A DNA stretch of 64,000 bases from Haoranjiania flava (GTDB taxonomy: Bacteria; Bacteroidota; Bacteroidia; Chitinophagales; Chitinophagaceae). Made by a program: the position numbers and the translations under genes. How positions within the stretch are numbered: position 1 is the stretch's first letter; each line of letters opens with the position of its first letter. The stretch covers positions 1-64,000 of the forward strand of contig NZ_JAOTPL010000008.1 in assembly GCF_025631005.1 (NCBI RefSeq). Reading direction: 5' to 3'. Shown here piece by piece: positions 28,300 through 38,800 of this stretch. Under the pieces are notes generated by a model, which saw nothing but the letters and a program-made list of their open reading frames with translations, ran no database searches and was not told where the DNA came from.

Positions 28300-29670
28300 A
28301 TGATAAAATACACACCTGCGTTTTTAAAAAAGCTGGAAGATATTCTTACGGAATCAGCGTATACCGTGCGGTACGAACGGGGAAATTTTCAAAGCGGCTG
28401 GTGCCTGCTGGAGCGTAAGAGCGTGGTAGTGCTGAATAAATTTTTAGATACAGAAGGAAGGATCAATACATTGGCAGACATCATCCCGCAATTGGCTGTA
28501 AATTTTGATAAGCTCACACATGAATCACAAATCCTTTATGAGTTTTTACTGCAAGAGGCGGGAGCTGCGAATACAGGCAACACTGCTGAAACACAATTAA
28601 ACTTAAACAATATGTCAAATTTATCCGTAACAAAAAAAGACTGGGGTACAATCAACGACCAGCAGGTTTCTATTTATGAATTAAACAACGGTACTGTAAA
28701 AGTGTTTGTAAGTAATTACGGCGGCACCATCCAGTCAATTGAAGCGCCGGACAAAAACGGCCGGATACACAATATTGTTGCGGGCTACCACACGGCCGAA
28801 GAATACCGCGATGATAATGACTATTACCTTGGTGCGCTGGTAGGCCGTTATGCCAACCGGATAGCCGATGGCAAATTTACCATAGCCGGTGAATCTTATA
28901 CGCTCCCTGTGAACAATGGCCCCAACAGCCTCCATGGAGGTATTGACGGGTTTCACAGGAAAGTATGGGAAGTAACAGGCCAACAGGAAACAGCCACTGA
29001 AGCTTCTGTAACTATGGAATATACCAGCAAAGACGGCGAAGAAGGCTACCCGGGCAATTTGCAGGTACAGGTAACTTATGCACTAAGCGTTGAAAATAAA
29101 TTGAAGATACAGTACCGCGCTACCACTGACAAGGCTACACCTGTAAGCCTTACCAACCACAGCTACTTTAATCTCAATGGTTTTGAAGATGTGGTCACCG
29201 GGCATGAGCTTAAAATTAACGCTGAAAGCTATACCAAAAAGAACGAGAACAATGTACCGGCAGGTGAATTGGAATTCCTGGACAAAGACCATCCATTGTA
29301 TTTCGGAGAATTTACGAAGCTGGAAAAAAATATTGATCAGTTTGCCGAAGACAGGGGCTTCGACCATAATTATGTGCTCACCATGCAGCCCTTTCAGCAA
29401 CTGCTGGAAGCCGCAGAGTTAAGAGACCCTCAATCCGGCAGGTATTTAAAAGTATATACAGATCAGCCGGGTTTACAGATCTATACAGCTAACTGGTTTG
29501 ACGGATCGCGCAAAGGAACACACAGCAAACCCTACGGAAAGTACGATGCTATTGCCCTGGAAACACAAGCTTTCCCCAACAGTCCAAATGTGCCTGCATT
29601 TCCCAACAGTATTCTGCAGCCGGGAGAAGAATATAGCTCTACTACGGTTTATGAAATAGGGGTGGAGTAA
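28300..29670 (+). CDS. galM: Aldose 1-epimerase with an extra N-terminal domain (fusion)
   Basis: A 456-residue frame. Residues about 105-456 are a complete aldose 1-epimerase: NSLHGGIDGFHRKVWEV, the catalytic His in TNHSYFNLNG, and the catalytic Glu in ALETQAFPNSPN near the C-terminus. Residues 1-80 are a small domain (KLEDILTESAYTVRYERGNF, VVLNKF) that resembles a separate conserved Bacteroidota protein. A Gln/Asn/Thr-rich linker joins them. An ATG at 28612 (MSNLSVTKKDWG) sits where a free mutarotase would start. The fusion, or a recently lost stop codon, is discussed below. Confidence 0.88.
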   Translation: MIKYTPAFLKKLEDILTESAYTVRYERGNFQSGWCLLERKSVVVLNKFLDTEGRINTLADIIPQLAVNFDKLTHESQILYEFLLQEAGAANTGNTAETQLNLNNMSNLSVTKKDWGTINDQQVSIYELNNGTVKVFVSNYGGTIQSIEAPDKNGRIHNIVAGYHTAEEYRDDNDYYLGALVGRYANRIADGKFTIAGESYTLPVNNGPNSLHGGIDGFHRKVWEVTGQQETATEASVTMEYTSKDGEEGYPGNLQVQVTYALSVENKLKIQYRATTDKATPVSLTNHSYFNLNGFEDVVTGHELKINAESYTKKNENNVPAGELEFLDKDHPLYFGEFTKLEKNIDQFAEDRGFDHNYVLTMQPFQQLLEAAELRDPQSGRYLKVYTDQPGLQIYTANWFDGSRKGTHSKPYGKYDAIALETQAFPNSPNVPAFPNSILQPGEEYSSTTVYEIGVE

Positions 29671-29692
29671 ATGATAATAAAAAACTGAATGT

Positions 29693-29724
29693 AACTGCCG
29701 GCGCGTATGTGCCGGCAGTTTTTT
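29693..29724 (+). terminator. Intrinsic terminator after the mutarotase gene
   Basis: Perfect ten-base-pair stem AACTGCCGGC / GCCGGCAGTT (29693-29702 with 29711-29720), eight-base loop, then four more T. It ends the GH125-hypothetical-galM unit. Confidence 0.88.
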
Positions 29725-29840
29725 AAGACTAATCAGGTAAGTAGTGAGTAGCAGCGCGGTTGATTATATGTGCAGGCCTTAAAGCCGCATTAAATATACA
29801 TTTATACGCACTGTAGTTAACTGCTGTAAAAAGCAAAATA

Positions 29841-31262
29841 TCAGCTCAACAAATGCGGTTTGTGTTTTAAAGTGTTCCACAACAACTCACCAAAGAGCGT
29901 GTTTGTCCAGGCAAACCATGAACGTGTAAAGTTCTTAGGATCGTCTTTATGAAAAGACTCGTGCATAAAGCCCGTATTGCCATGAGTTTTCTTCAGCGTG
30001 TCAATACACCACTTAATTTCCTTATCGTCATTGGAAGTAAGGGCTTTCATGATGATGCTCATCGGCCATATCATATCTTTTCCAATGTGCGGGCCGCCGA
30101 TACCCTCGGCTGTGGTTCCTTTATAGAAATGTGGGTTATCTTTTGACCATATAAATTTTCTTGTATTCACATATACCGGATCGGTGCGTTGAACACCTTT
30201 TAAATACGGCATCGCTAGCAGGCTGGGCACGTTTGCATCGTCCATGAGATTATAACTGTGGAATCCATCTACTTCAAAAGCATAAATTTTTCCATACTTC
30301 GGATGATTGAAAACAGCATATTCTTTCAAAGCTTTTTCTACTTCCTCGGCTAATGCCAGAAGTTCGCCTGCAAGTTTTGTATTTTTGCGAATAGCGCTCA
30401 TCATTTCAGCTGCCTGGCGCAAACTGGTAACGGCAAAGAAGTTGGAAGGCACTAAAAAAGAAAAGATGCTTGCGTCATCGCTCGGCCTGAATGCAGAAAC
30501 GATTAGTCCTACAGGGTTTACCGGATTTCCATAACCATGCATCGGTAAGGAGTCGGTGGGGTTTTGCGTGCGGCGCTGGAATTTATAAGGGCCGTTGCCG
30601 TCTTTTCTTTGCTGTTCCTTAAATGTTTTGAGCGTAGCTTTGATGGCTTCCTCCCATTTTGTGTCAAACGGCGCTGTATCGCCTGTTTCTTTCCAGTAGC
30701 CATGGGCCAGCCGTATCGGGTAGCAGAGGCTGTCTATCTCCCATTTTCTTTCATGCACGCCGGGTTGCATATCAGTGAAATCGCTGAACCATTCGCCTTT
30801 TTTGTCAGGATCATTGTAAAATGCGTTGGCGTACGGGTCTTTTAAAATAAACTCTGTCTGCTTGTTGATAACGCCGGCTATCAATTTCTTCAGGGGCGCA
30901 TCTCTTCGTACAAATTCCAGGTAAGGATACACCTGTGCTGAACTGTCTCTGAGCCACATAGCATCTATATCACCGGTAATTACATAGGTGAACGGTTTCC
31001 CCTTTTTTTCGCTGTAATAAACGGTGGTATCCAGCGTGTTGGGATAGCAGTTTCCAAAAAGCCATGCCAATTCACGATCTTTTACTTTTGAGCTGAATGT
31101 TTTGATGGCATCTTCCACGCTTCTGCTGGTAAAATGCCTTTTGGAAGACGGCACACGTACAGTGGGGAAGTTATTCTGATTTTCTGCTGCAAAACTAAAT
31201 TTGTTCACTGCCAGGCCTACCCCTAAAATACCTGCCTTCTGTACAAAATCTCTTCTTTTCAT
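29841..31262 (-). CDS. GH125 family exo-alpha-1,6-mannosidase, exported (second copy)
   Basis: A 473-residue paralogue of the enzyme at 26209. Twin-arginine-like leader (MKRRDFVQK then a hydrophobic stretch) and the GH125 signature GDIDAMWLRDSSAQ at 97-110. PGVHERKWEIDSLCYP and GFMHESFHKDDP match the first copy. It is the last gene of the Sus-type operon, behind GH76, and the pair would degrade an alpha-1,6-mannan backbone from inside and from the ends. Confidence 0.92.
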   Translation of the reverse strand: MKRRDFVQKAGILGVGLAVNKFSFAAENQNNFPTVRVPSSKRHFTSRSVEDAIKTFSSKVKDRELAWLFGNCYPNTLDTTVYYSEKKGKPFTYVITGDIDAMWLRDSSAQVYPYLEFVRRDAPLKKLIAGVINKQTEFILKDPYANAFYNDPDKKGEWFSDFTDMQPGVHERKWEIDSLCYPIRLAHGYWKETGDTAPFDTKWEEAIKATLKTFKEQQRKDGNGPYKFQRRTQNPTDSLPMHGYGNPVNPVGLIVSAFRPSDDASIFSFLVPSNFFAVTSLRQAAEMMSAIRKNTKLAGELLALAEEVEKALKEYAVFNHPKYGKIYAFEVDGFHSYNLMDDANVPSLLAMPYLKGVQRTDPVYVNTRKFIWSKDNPHFYKGTTAEGIGGPHIGKDMIWPMSIIMKALTSNDDKEIKWCIDTLKKTHGNTGFMHESFHKDDPKNFTRSWFAWTNTLFGELLWNTLKHKPHLLS

Positions 31263-31306
31263 AATTTTGATTAATAATAAATAAAATAAATGCCTACGCT
31301 ATAATT

Positions 31307-31341
31307 TGTAATCTGTAATCTGTAATTTGTAATCTGTAATT
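31307..31341. repeat. Five tandem 7-bp repeats between GH76 and GH125
   Basis: Five consecutive copies of TGTAATC or TGTAATT in the spacer between the GH76 stop and the second GH125 start. Simple repeats like this change copy number by slippage and would alter the spacer length within the operon. Confidence 0.7.
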
Positions 31342-31345
31342 CTAA

Positions 31346-32530
31346 TTATTGAACAATGCCTTCCTTCTGAAGGCTTGCCATTGCCTCAATGAGCATCATG
31401 CCGCTCAATTGCGTAGAAAGGTCAATTGTGCCGGCCGGCATACTGTTCCAGTCAGGGCTTATTAATAAGGTCTGGTGATTGATACCTGAACTATTTAATT
31501 TTTGAGCATTGTTAAGTAAGAAATTTACCATCGTTTTTTTATCTGATTCGCTAAGGTCTTTATTTTGTACCAGTTTTACAAAATATCGCACAAAAATCCC
31601 TTTAAACAACCCGCCGTCGCCCTGTCCTTCCGGCTTTAAAATGCCGCCGGGGGCTACCTGGCTGCTGCGCATAGAAGTTCTTGCTGTTCTAATGGCATCG
31701 TCAAGGTACTTTTTGTCTTTTGTATCGGCATACATTTCCAGGGCAGCGCCAATAAACAAGCCCTGATTGTAGGTGTAAATTGCTTTTTCCATTCCCCCCT
31801 GATTATTTGGATTAACGCCGTCCCAAACAATACCCGTCACCGGATCTATCAGATTAGAGCGAAGCCAGTCGTAAAGCATTACGGCAGTGTCTTTGTAATG
31901 TTGATCCCCGGTTGACCGTGCAAGACGCAGGCCCATGATGATCGCGGGCCCGTTGGCAGGCGTGTTTTTGAAGTAGAGGCGGTGTTTAGCCCATCCGAGG
32001 CTTCTGCCCTGAATGTCGTTGATGCCTGTAAGAATATCCTGCCACAGTGTTTTTACAATATCAAGTTGCAACGTATTTTTACTAAGATCGTAGGCTCTTA
32101 AAGTAGAAAGCCCCAGCCATCCCATGTCGTCATAAAAATCATTAATGAGCGTGTTGCGGCGTACAGGATTTGTTTCCCTCATGCCTGTGAGCAGGCTGTT
32201 TACGCGCTGCATGTATACATCATTGCCTGTGCGTTCATAGGCATCTACCAGCACATCCACGGCGTGCGCGTTGTGCCAGTAATGAAAGGTTTGGTTGCCG
32301 GCATTGTCCTGCGCATAATATTTCCCATTTTGCGCCAGAAAATCTGAATGGAGTTTATTCTGCAAAGAGTCGGCTAAAGCTGCCCAGTTGTAGGTATAAG
32401 TATTCTGGCCATTATTGTCAATAGGATATAAAGGCTGCACCTTTGTTTTGGTACAGGCGCACTGAGTGAACAATACGATGCTTGAAAGTGTAATGATCAA
32501 CAGTTTGCCGTTTAATTTCAATTTTTTCAT
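31346..32530 (-). CDS. GH76 family endo-alpha-1,6-mannanase, lipoprotein
   Basis: A 394-residue surface or periplasmic enzyme. The start is put at 32530 (MKKLKLNG), directly after a hairpin-repeat unit; an upstream frame would read through the repeat. A leader of about 23 residues ends in a lipobox (LFTQC). The catalytic Asp pair in NDFYDDMGWLGLS is at about 134-135, and the YNQGLFIGA and GLFKGIFVRY segments are typical of GH76. These enzymes cut the alpha-1,6-mannan backbone of yeast cell walls and related glycans. Confidence 0.9.
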   Translation of the reverse strand: MKKLKLNGKLLIITLSSIVLFTQCACTKTKVQPLYPIDNNGQNTYTYNWAALADSLQNKLHSDFLAQNGKYYAQDNAGNQTFHYWHNAHAVDVLVDAYERTGNDVYMQRVNSLLTGMRETNPVRRNTLINDFYDDMGWLGLSTLRAYDLSKNTLQLDIVKTLWQDILTGINDIQGRSLGWAKHRLYFKNTPANGPAIIMGLRLARSTGDQHYKDTAVMLYDWLRSNLIDPVTGIVWDGVNPNNQGGMEKAIYTYNQGLFIGAALEMYADTKDKKYLDDAIRTARTSMRSSQVAPGGILKPEGQGDGGLFKGIFVRYFVKLVQNKDLSESDKKTMVNFLLNNAQKLNSSGINHQTLLISPDWNSMPAGTIDLSTQLSGMMLIEAMASLQKEGIVQ

Positions 32531-32635
32531 GTATATAGTTATTTGTTTTTTAGTTGCCACATGGAATAACCATTTTTTTAGATTCAATACTCATTCCCGG
32601 TTGGTATAGATGCTCAATCTTTATGGTTATTTCAT
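32531..32635 (-). repeat. Hairpin-repeat unit upstream of GH76 (one copy)
   Basis: One 105-bp unit reading ATGAAATAACCAT ... ATGGTTATTCCATGTGG ... ATATAC, followed at once by the GH76 ATGAAA. The outer arms pair to form a long hairpin. Of the long-stem subtype, shared with units upstream of susC and susD. Confidence 0.85.
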
Positions 32636-32689
32636 ATCAAAATTTAATTTTTTTCGGCTGGCGATGAAGCCAGCCGGCTTTTCAATATT

Positions 32690-33829
32690 TTATTTTACGA
32701 TGATGGAATGAGTGTATTGTGGAATGGCGGCTCTAAAGTCAAGAATTACATCCACATTTTTCATATCGGCATTGCCATCAAATTTGAAAGAATTATCCCA
32801 ATCATGGTTAGAAACCTCATAAAGATACCAATAAGAAGCAGGCGTTCCGCTGTTCGGTCGCTGATTGTCGCGGTTTGAACTGCCAAACCAAAGGTCAGAC
32901 TCGTTTCCTGCAAGATCTCTGAGTTTCATTCTGAATTTATACCGTTCATCTCTTCCCCAGCTTTCCTGCTTAAATATAATAGATACATTCTCTTTTTTCC
33001 AGATACCATTACCGGCATAAGGAATTTCTGTAAGGAACCTGCCAAACGGCGGGAACCACAGCCCTATAGATTGTACAGTTTGCACCGTTGCGGAAGCATT
33101 GGTAAAATCAAGCGTGATTCTGAAAGCATTGTTTCCGCCGCTGACAGAAGCTGCGTTGTTGCTTTTTATAATTTTGTTTCCTTCAATTGCGTAAGAAACC
33201 GGAGTGCCTGTGGTTCTGTCAACCAGCTTGTACTCTCCATTTTTTAATGAAGTGAAAATCTCAAATTTGCCATCGGCTGTTTGTTTAAAAGGAATAGCTT
33301 TTGCTATGTTGTCGCCGGCTTCTGTAGCTGACCCGTAAAGATAAAGCTCAGGCGGAAGATCTGTAAAGCCTGGCAGGCGCTGTACATCAAACACACGAGA
33401 CACAGCAGCAATTTTTTGATTTACTCCTTTAGAGGAAGCCACTGTCCACTTGATTTTGCCCACGGCTTCCGGTTCAATACCGGCTAAAGAAGCGATCCTG
33501 TTTAAGTCCGCATGTTTAAGCGTGAGTACGTTGTACATGCCGTTATTATCTGAGGGCATTACATACACCGGGTTAGAAAAGTCGCCGGCTTCACGATCAA
33601 AAAGCACTTCATAAAGTACCATGCCTCCGTCTTCGGCTTTTGCTTGCTCCCACTCGAAAGTGAGGGTGCTGTTGGGAGAGGTCATTTTAATGAATTTATT
33701 TTCTGAAGGAGCATAAAGATTTTTTACTTCCGTTACCTGCAGGCTGCTCAGCGAATGATCTTTCTTACAGGAAATAAAGAAAGACATTATGCCCAGCAAG
33801 GATAAAAAGATTAAGAGATTCTGTTTCAT
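32690..33829 (-). CDS. susE: SusE/SusF-like outer membrane lipoprotein
   Basis: A 379-residue lipoprotein with a leader ending FFISC. The first mature domain has FEWEQAKAEDGGMVLYEVLFD, the fibronectin-like SusE N-terminal domain; the rest would be starch-binding-like beta domains (FEIFTSLKNGEYKLVD and repeats). It binds glycans at the cell surface beside SusCD. It lies between SusD (25-base gap) and GH76. No hairpin repeat precedes it, unlike its neighbours. Confidence 0.85.
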   Translation of the reverse strand: MKQNLLIFLSLLGIMSFFISCKKDHSLSSLQVTEVKNLYAPSENKFIKMTSPNSTLTFEWEQAKAEDGGMVLYEVLFDREAGDFSNPVYVMPSDNNGMYNVLTLKHADLNRIASLAGIEPEAVGKIKWTVASSKGVNQKIAAVSRVFDVQRLPGFTDLPPELYLYGSATEAGDNIAKAIPFKQTADGKFEIFTSLKNGEYKLVDRTTGTPVSYAIEGNKIIKSNNAASVSGGNNAFRITLDFTNASATVQTVQSIGLWFPPFGRFLTEIPYAGNGIWKKENVSIIFKQESWGRDERYKFRMKLRDLAGNESDLWFGSSNRDNQRPNSGTPASYWYLYEVSNHDWDNSFKFDGNADMKNVDVILDFRAAIPQYTHSIIVK

Positions 33830-33854
33830 TTTATATCGTTTTTAATATTAATAA

Positions 33855-35495
33855 TTACCAGTTAGGGTTTTGGGTTAAATTGGGGTTGATGTTTCGTTCC
33901 TGGCGCGGTATTGGCCACAGGTAATGTTTGGCAGGATCAAAGACTCTTTGCTGCACTCTCAGGTAACCATTATCAACAGAAGCAGGGCCAAATTTAGCGC
34001 CGTGCACCCATCCGTTCAGCACCTGGCCGGCTATGCGCCATCTTTTGATGTCAAAAATTCGGAGGCTTTCCAGTACCAGTTCTGTTCTTCTTTCGTTGCG
34101 GATAATTTCCCTTATCTGTGCATTGCTGAGAGCGGCATTGAAATTCAGCGCTTCAGCAGCCGTAAATCCTGCTCTTTGGCGGATGGCCCTGATGGTTTTG
34201 TTCCAGACCTCTTCTGTCATCTGTCCCAATTCATTTTTTGCTTCGGCATACATAAGAAGAATGTCGGCATACCTCATAATGATCAGGTTTAAGCCCGAAC
34301 GGAAGTTTGTGCCTGAATTGAGGTCGTAATATTTTCTAAAGTAATAACCGGTAGGCGAGGATGATGAGCCTGGCCTGTATTCATCGGCTGCATTTCCGTT
34401 CTCATCTCTTACCGGATCTGTACCGGGACGCGTATAGATTGTTTTAAAACTTCCATCGGGACGCTGCCACTGGTAACCATGATAAACAACGGTTGCCGTT
34501 AATCGCGGATCGCGGTTTACATACGGTTCGTTTTCGTTGTAGCCTGAAGCCGGATCGGTAATGCGTTTTCCATTCATCATCAGATAGCTATCTACCAATT
34601 CTTGTGTTGGTGCCAGCGAATTCAGTCGGGCGCCGACCGAGAGCGGGGCAATATCGAAAAACGTGTTGTAAGAAACATTGGGCTGCACGTACTGAAAATC
34701 GAAGATGACTTCTGAATTGAACTCATTGGCTTCTTCAAAAAGACCTGCATACGATGGAAAGAGGCTATAAGCACCGTTGGCCGTAGAGGTAATCAGTTTT
34801 TCTGTTTCCGCTATTACCTGCTGCCAGTTGCTTTCAAGTAGGTGCACTCTTGCCTTCATGCCTATAACGGCTCCTCTTGTGATCTTTCCTCTTTCATTTT
34901 GAGGATACTGTACGGGAAGAGTACTTTCAATGGCATCCAGTTCGCTTAGCACAAAGCTGATCACTTGCTGGTGCGGAGAACGGCTGATTGTCTTAGAGTC
35001 ATTAAAGTTGATAACCGTGTTGAAAAGGGGCACATCGCCAAACCATGTTGCCAGGTGAAAGTAAGCAAAAGCTCTGATGAACCTGGCTTCTGCTTTCATT
35101 CTTTCTTTCAGGGCTTCATCCATATTGGGCACCTTGTCAATGTTTTCGAGAAGCATGTTGGCGTTACGTATCGACTGATAGCGCCGGAACCATTCGTTTG
35201 AAAATCTTCCATGGCCAGCATCTGCTACGCCCGAGGCAATGGATGCGGCTCCCTGTACATCTCCGCGAAGATTAACAGCATTATCGGAAAGCGCTTCGTT
35301 GTAAAAATACCTTTCGGCATCAGCCATGTTGTGATAAGCGTCGTTTAAAAAGCTTTGTGCTTTTTGGCTATTGGTCCAATAATTTTCTTCCGTAAACTGG
35401 TTGGTGGGGTAAAGATCCAGTTTATTCATACAGGAAGATAACGAAAGGATGCCGGCGGCAACAAACATTATTTTGTATGTTTTCATTATTTTCAT
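33855..35495 (-). CDS. susD: SusD/RagB family nutrient-binding lipoprotein
   Basis: A 546-residue surface lipoprotein that caps the SusC channel and binds the glycan. The start is set at 35495 (MKIMKTYK), the ATG supplied at the end of the third hairpin-repeat unit; the ATG three codons later is also possible. Lipobox LSLSSC. SusD features include YPTNQFTEENYW, RFIRAFAYFHLATWFGDVPL and ELVLESLRIFDIKRWR, and the typical C-terminal YLWPIPRQERNINPNLTQNP. Confidence 0.95.
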   Translation of the reverse strand: MKIMKTYKIMFVAAGILSLSSCMNKLDLYPTNQFTEENYWTNSQKAQSFLNDAYHNMADAERYFYNEALSDNAVNLRGDVQGAASIASGVADAGHGRFSNEWFRRYQSIRNANMLLENIDKVPNMDEALKERMKAEARFIRAFAYFHLATWFGDVPLFNTVINFNDSKTISRSPHQQVISFVLSELDAIESTLPVQYPQNERGKITRGAVIGMKARVHLLESNWQQVIAETEKLITSTANGAYSLFPSYAGLFEEANEFNSEVIFDFQYVQPNVSYNTFFDIAPLSVGARLNSLAPTQELVDSYLMMNGKRITDPASGYNENEPYVNRDPRLTATVVYHGYQWQRPDGSFKTIYTRPGTDPVRDENGNAADEYRPGSSSSPTGYYFRKYYDLNSGTNFRSGLNLIIMRYADILLMYAEAKNELGQMTEEVWNKTIRAIRQRAGFTAAEALNFNAALSNAQIREIIRNERRTELVLESLRIFDIKRWRIAGQVLNGWVHGAKFGPASVDNGYLRVQQRVFDPAKHYLWPIPRQERNINPNLTQNPNW

Positions 35496-35803
35496 GTGTG
35501 TATATTTTATTTGTTTTTCAGTTGTCACATGGAATAACCATTTTTTTAGATTCCATATTCATTCCCGGTTGGTATAGATTCTTAATCTTTATGGTTATTT
35601 CATGTGTATATTTTTTATTTTTTCTTTATGGTCACATGGAATAGTCTTTATTCATCCGCGGTTGGTATGCACCTATGCTTATGGCTATTTCATGTGTGTA
35701 TATATTTATTTGTTTTTTAGTTGCCACATGGAATAACCATTTTTTTTAGATTCAATACTCATTCACGGTTGGTATAGATTCCTAATGTTTATGGTTATTT
35801 CAT
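35496..35803 (-). repeat. Hairpin-repeat array upstream of susD (three units)
   Basis: Three tandem units of 110, 90 and 108 bp with ATGs at 35803, 35693 and 35603; the next ATGAAA at 35495 is the susD start. The first and third units are the long-stem type (AATAACC/GGTTATT) and the middle one is the short type (AATAGCC/GACTATT). Every unit begins ATG AAA TAA or ATG AAA TAG, a two-codon reading frame. Confidence 0.9.
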
Positions 35804-35856
35804 GTGTGTATATTTATTCTATCAGGTAATCGATTTTGCAAATGCTCTCATCATCT

Positions 35857-38800
35857 TTATAAAGTAATATCAATTCCAAATCCATAATATATGGGTGTAG
35901 GGTATGCTCTTGCACTGTTTGCGCCATCGTTTATGAGATTATTATTAAACTCTGTTGTTTCCGGGTCCATAAAATTGAGCTTGGAAAACGTGAGTAAATT
36001 TTGCACTGACACATATGCGCGCAGGCCTTTCAGCTTTGCTTTGTCAAGCACTGTCTTAGGCAGTGAATAACCCAATTGGATGTTTTTCACTCTCAGGTAA
36101 GCAGCGTCGAATAAATACATATCGGAGCCCTGGCGATAGTTGTTGGTAACAGACTGGCTTCCTGCCGCTGCTATGCGCGGGAAACGCGCATCCGTGTTGA
36201 AAGGTGTCCAGAAGTCAAGCTGGTGTTTATACATTATCTGTGCATAATTGAAGTGAAACGGCTCTATAAGTTCACCTCTAAGCGCCGCGGTTCTTTTACC
36301 TACACCCTGCAGAAATACCATCAGGTCAATTCCTTTGAAAGTAACATTGTAAGTCAACCCGTAATTTAGTCTCGGAAAGCCGTTACCCAGAATGAACAGA
36401 TCAGCATCATTGATTACTCCGTCCTGGTTATAATCCACATACTTATTATCGCCGATGCCAACTGTTAAGCCTGCGGGGCGCGGAGCGTTGAGCACATCGT
36501 CCAGATTTTGTATGTAGCCGTCTCTTTTATATCCTACATAAGAGCGGAAAGGAACGCCTTCTTTTAGAATAATGCGCATTTCTTCCGCGCCACGTATTTC
36601 TGTATTTCCACCAAAATCCAATACTTTGTTTTTGTTATCGCCGAGGTTAAAGCTGATGCGGTGATTGAAGAGCCTGCCTGCTTTGTTATAGGTAGCGTTG
36701 ATCTCCCATCCCTCATTTCTCAACTTCCCTGCATTATAATCAGGAAAAGTAGCGCCAAATGTTCCCGGCACGGCAGGAGGGATAAGAATGTCTGAAGTAA
36801 TCCTGTTGAAATAATCGAAAGACAATTCCAGTGCACGGTTAAAGAAGGTTGCATCAATACCAATATTGGTTGTTGCAGATTTTTCCCAACTGATGTCGGG
36901 ATTGTTGGGCCTAACGCCTGTACCGCCTACAGGAATATTGTTGAATGCATAAGCATTGTTGTACAGAAGATATCTGTATAAATATTGATAATTGTCAATG
37001 TTCTGGTTACCTAAAATACCGTATGAACCTCTCAGCTTAAGATCGCCGACATTTTGCTTGTAGGCCTGCATAAAATCTTCATTTGTGATGCGGTAGCCCA
37101 GCGAAATAGAAGGGAAGAAGCCCCAGCGGTTGTAGCCAGGAAATCTGGAAGATCCGTCGAAGCGGAAGCTGAATTCGCCATAATATTTATTGCTGTAGTT
37201 ATAAGATGCCCTGCCGAAAAAAGAGTTCAGGCTGTTTTGGTTATTGTCAGATAATGAATTGTATGAATCCGTCCATACAACCGTGCCATCGCCGGGAATA
37301 CCCAGTTCAGGATCAGTGAATTTTTTATGTACTCCGTTAGCAAAATAATTATATGACTCATTGGATGCGCCTAACAAAAGAGAAGTGTTGTGTACACCAA
37401 ATCTTTTCTTAGCTTCTAACAGCAATTGTGTATTGTAGAAAACGCCTTTAGAGTTTCTGTCCCACACGTCACGATCAGCATTGGCAGTACCGCGGGGATA
37501 AAAATTAACCTGCATCAGGCGCTCTACCTGGTGGTTTGCTGTTTGATCGAAGCCAAAAACGCCTCTGATGTTGAGCCAGTCTGTGATATCGTAAGCGGCA
37601 ATAAAATTGCCCAGTATATTATCATTGTTATAATTCCTGTATCCTCCTGCCTCCAGAAGACCCAGCGGGCTAAACTCTGTGAGCACGTCGTTGATCAGGT
37701 ATCTGCCAAGACTATCTTTCAAAAGATAATAAGGCGGCAACCTTCGGGCGTCTGCAATCAGGTTTGACGTGAAGTTAGAGTGGTCTTTGCCAAAGCTCTT
37801 ATTGTAGGCAATGTTTGTCGTTAATTTTACCTTGCCGATTGTATTGGTCATGTTTACACGGAAGTTGTATCTTTCCCATCCTTTTCTGGGGCCTACGAGG
37901 TTGCTTTCCTGATTGGTATAGCCGCCGGAAACGAGGAATGTGGTTCTTTCATTGCCCCCGCTTACGCTGATGTTGTGATTGTGCTGTATGGCATTTTTCA
38001 AAATCGTGTAGAGCGCCCATTCATAATCACCCTGCTGCTGCCTTTCCCTGATCTGTTGTGGCGAAAATACCGGTGCATTGCCTGCGTTGATCTCTGACTG
38101 GTTTCTTAGAATCATATTCTCATAGCCTTTTACGGGCTTGTATGGAATGTTGGGCACCTGCACGCCTACAAGCCCATTGTAGTTGACAGTAACCGGGGTA
38201 TTGCGTCTTCCGAATTTTGTAGTGATCAATATTACGCCATTGGCAGACCTGGAGCCGTAAATAGCAGCTGTGCCGGCATCTTTCAATACAGAAACATTAT
38301 CAATATCAGCAGGATTCAGCAGGTTGATATCGCCGCCAACAACACCATCAATCACCACTAATGGTGAATTATCCTGCATAGAATTAATGCCGCGGATGTT
38401 GATGTTCATTGCACCGCCCGGCTCCATGTTGCGCTGCTGGATAATGAGCGCCGGCGAAGTACCCTGTAAGGCTTGTGTGGTATTAACGGCCGGCTTCCCC
38501 TGGATGGCTTCTGCTGCTACCTTGTCCAGCGCGCCCACCACATCTGCACGCCTTTGCGTGCCATAACCTACAACTACCACTTCTCCCAGTTCGGCAGCCT
38601 GCTCGGCAAGACGGATCATTACCGTGTTTTTTCCTGGGGTGTTGATCCTGTAATTGATCAATGAATCAGCTGCATAACCAACATACTCAAAAAACAGATC
38701 ATAAGTGTTGCCAGGCGTCACGTTGGGATAATTAAAAATCCCTTCTGTATTGGTTGTAGTAAAATGGCTTTCACCGGTATCATCATGAACAACCCTGATG

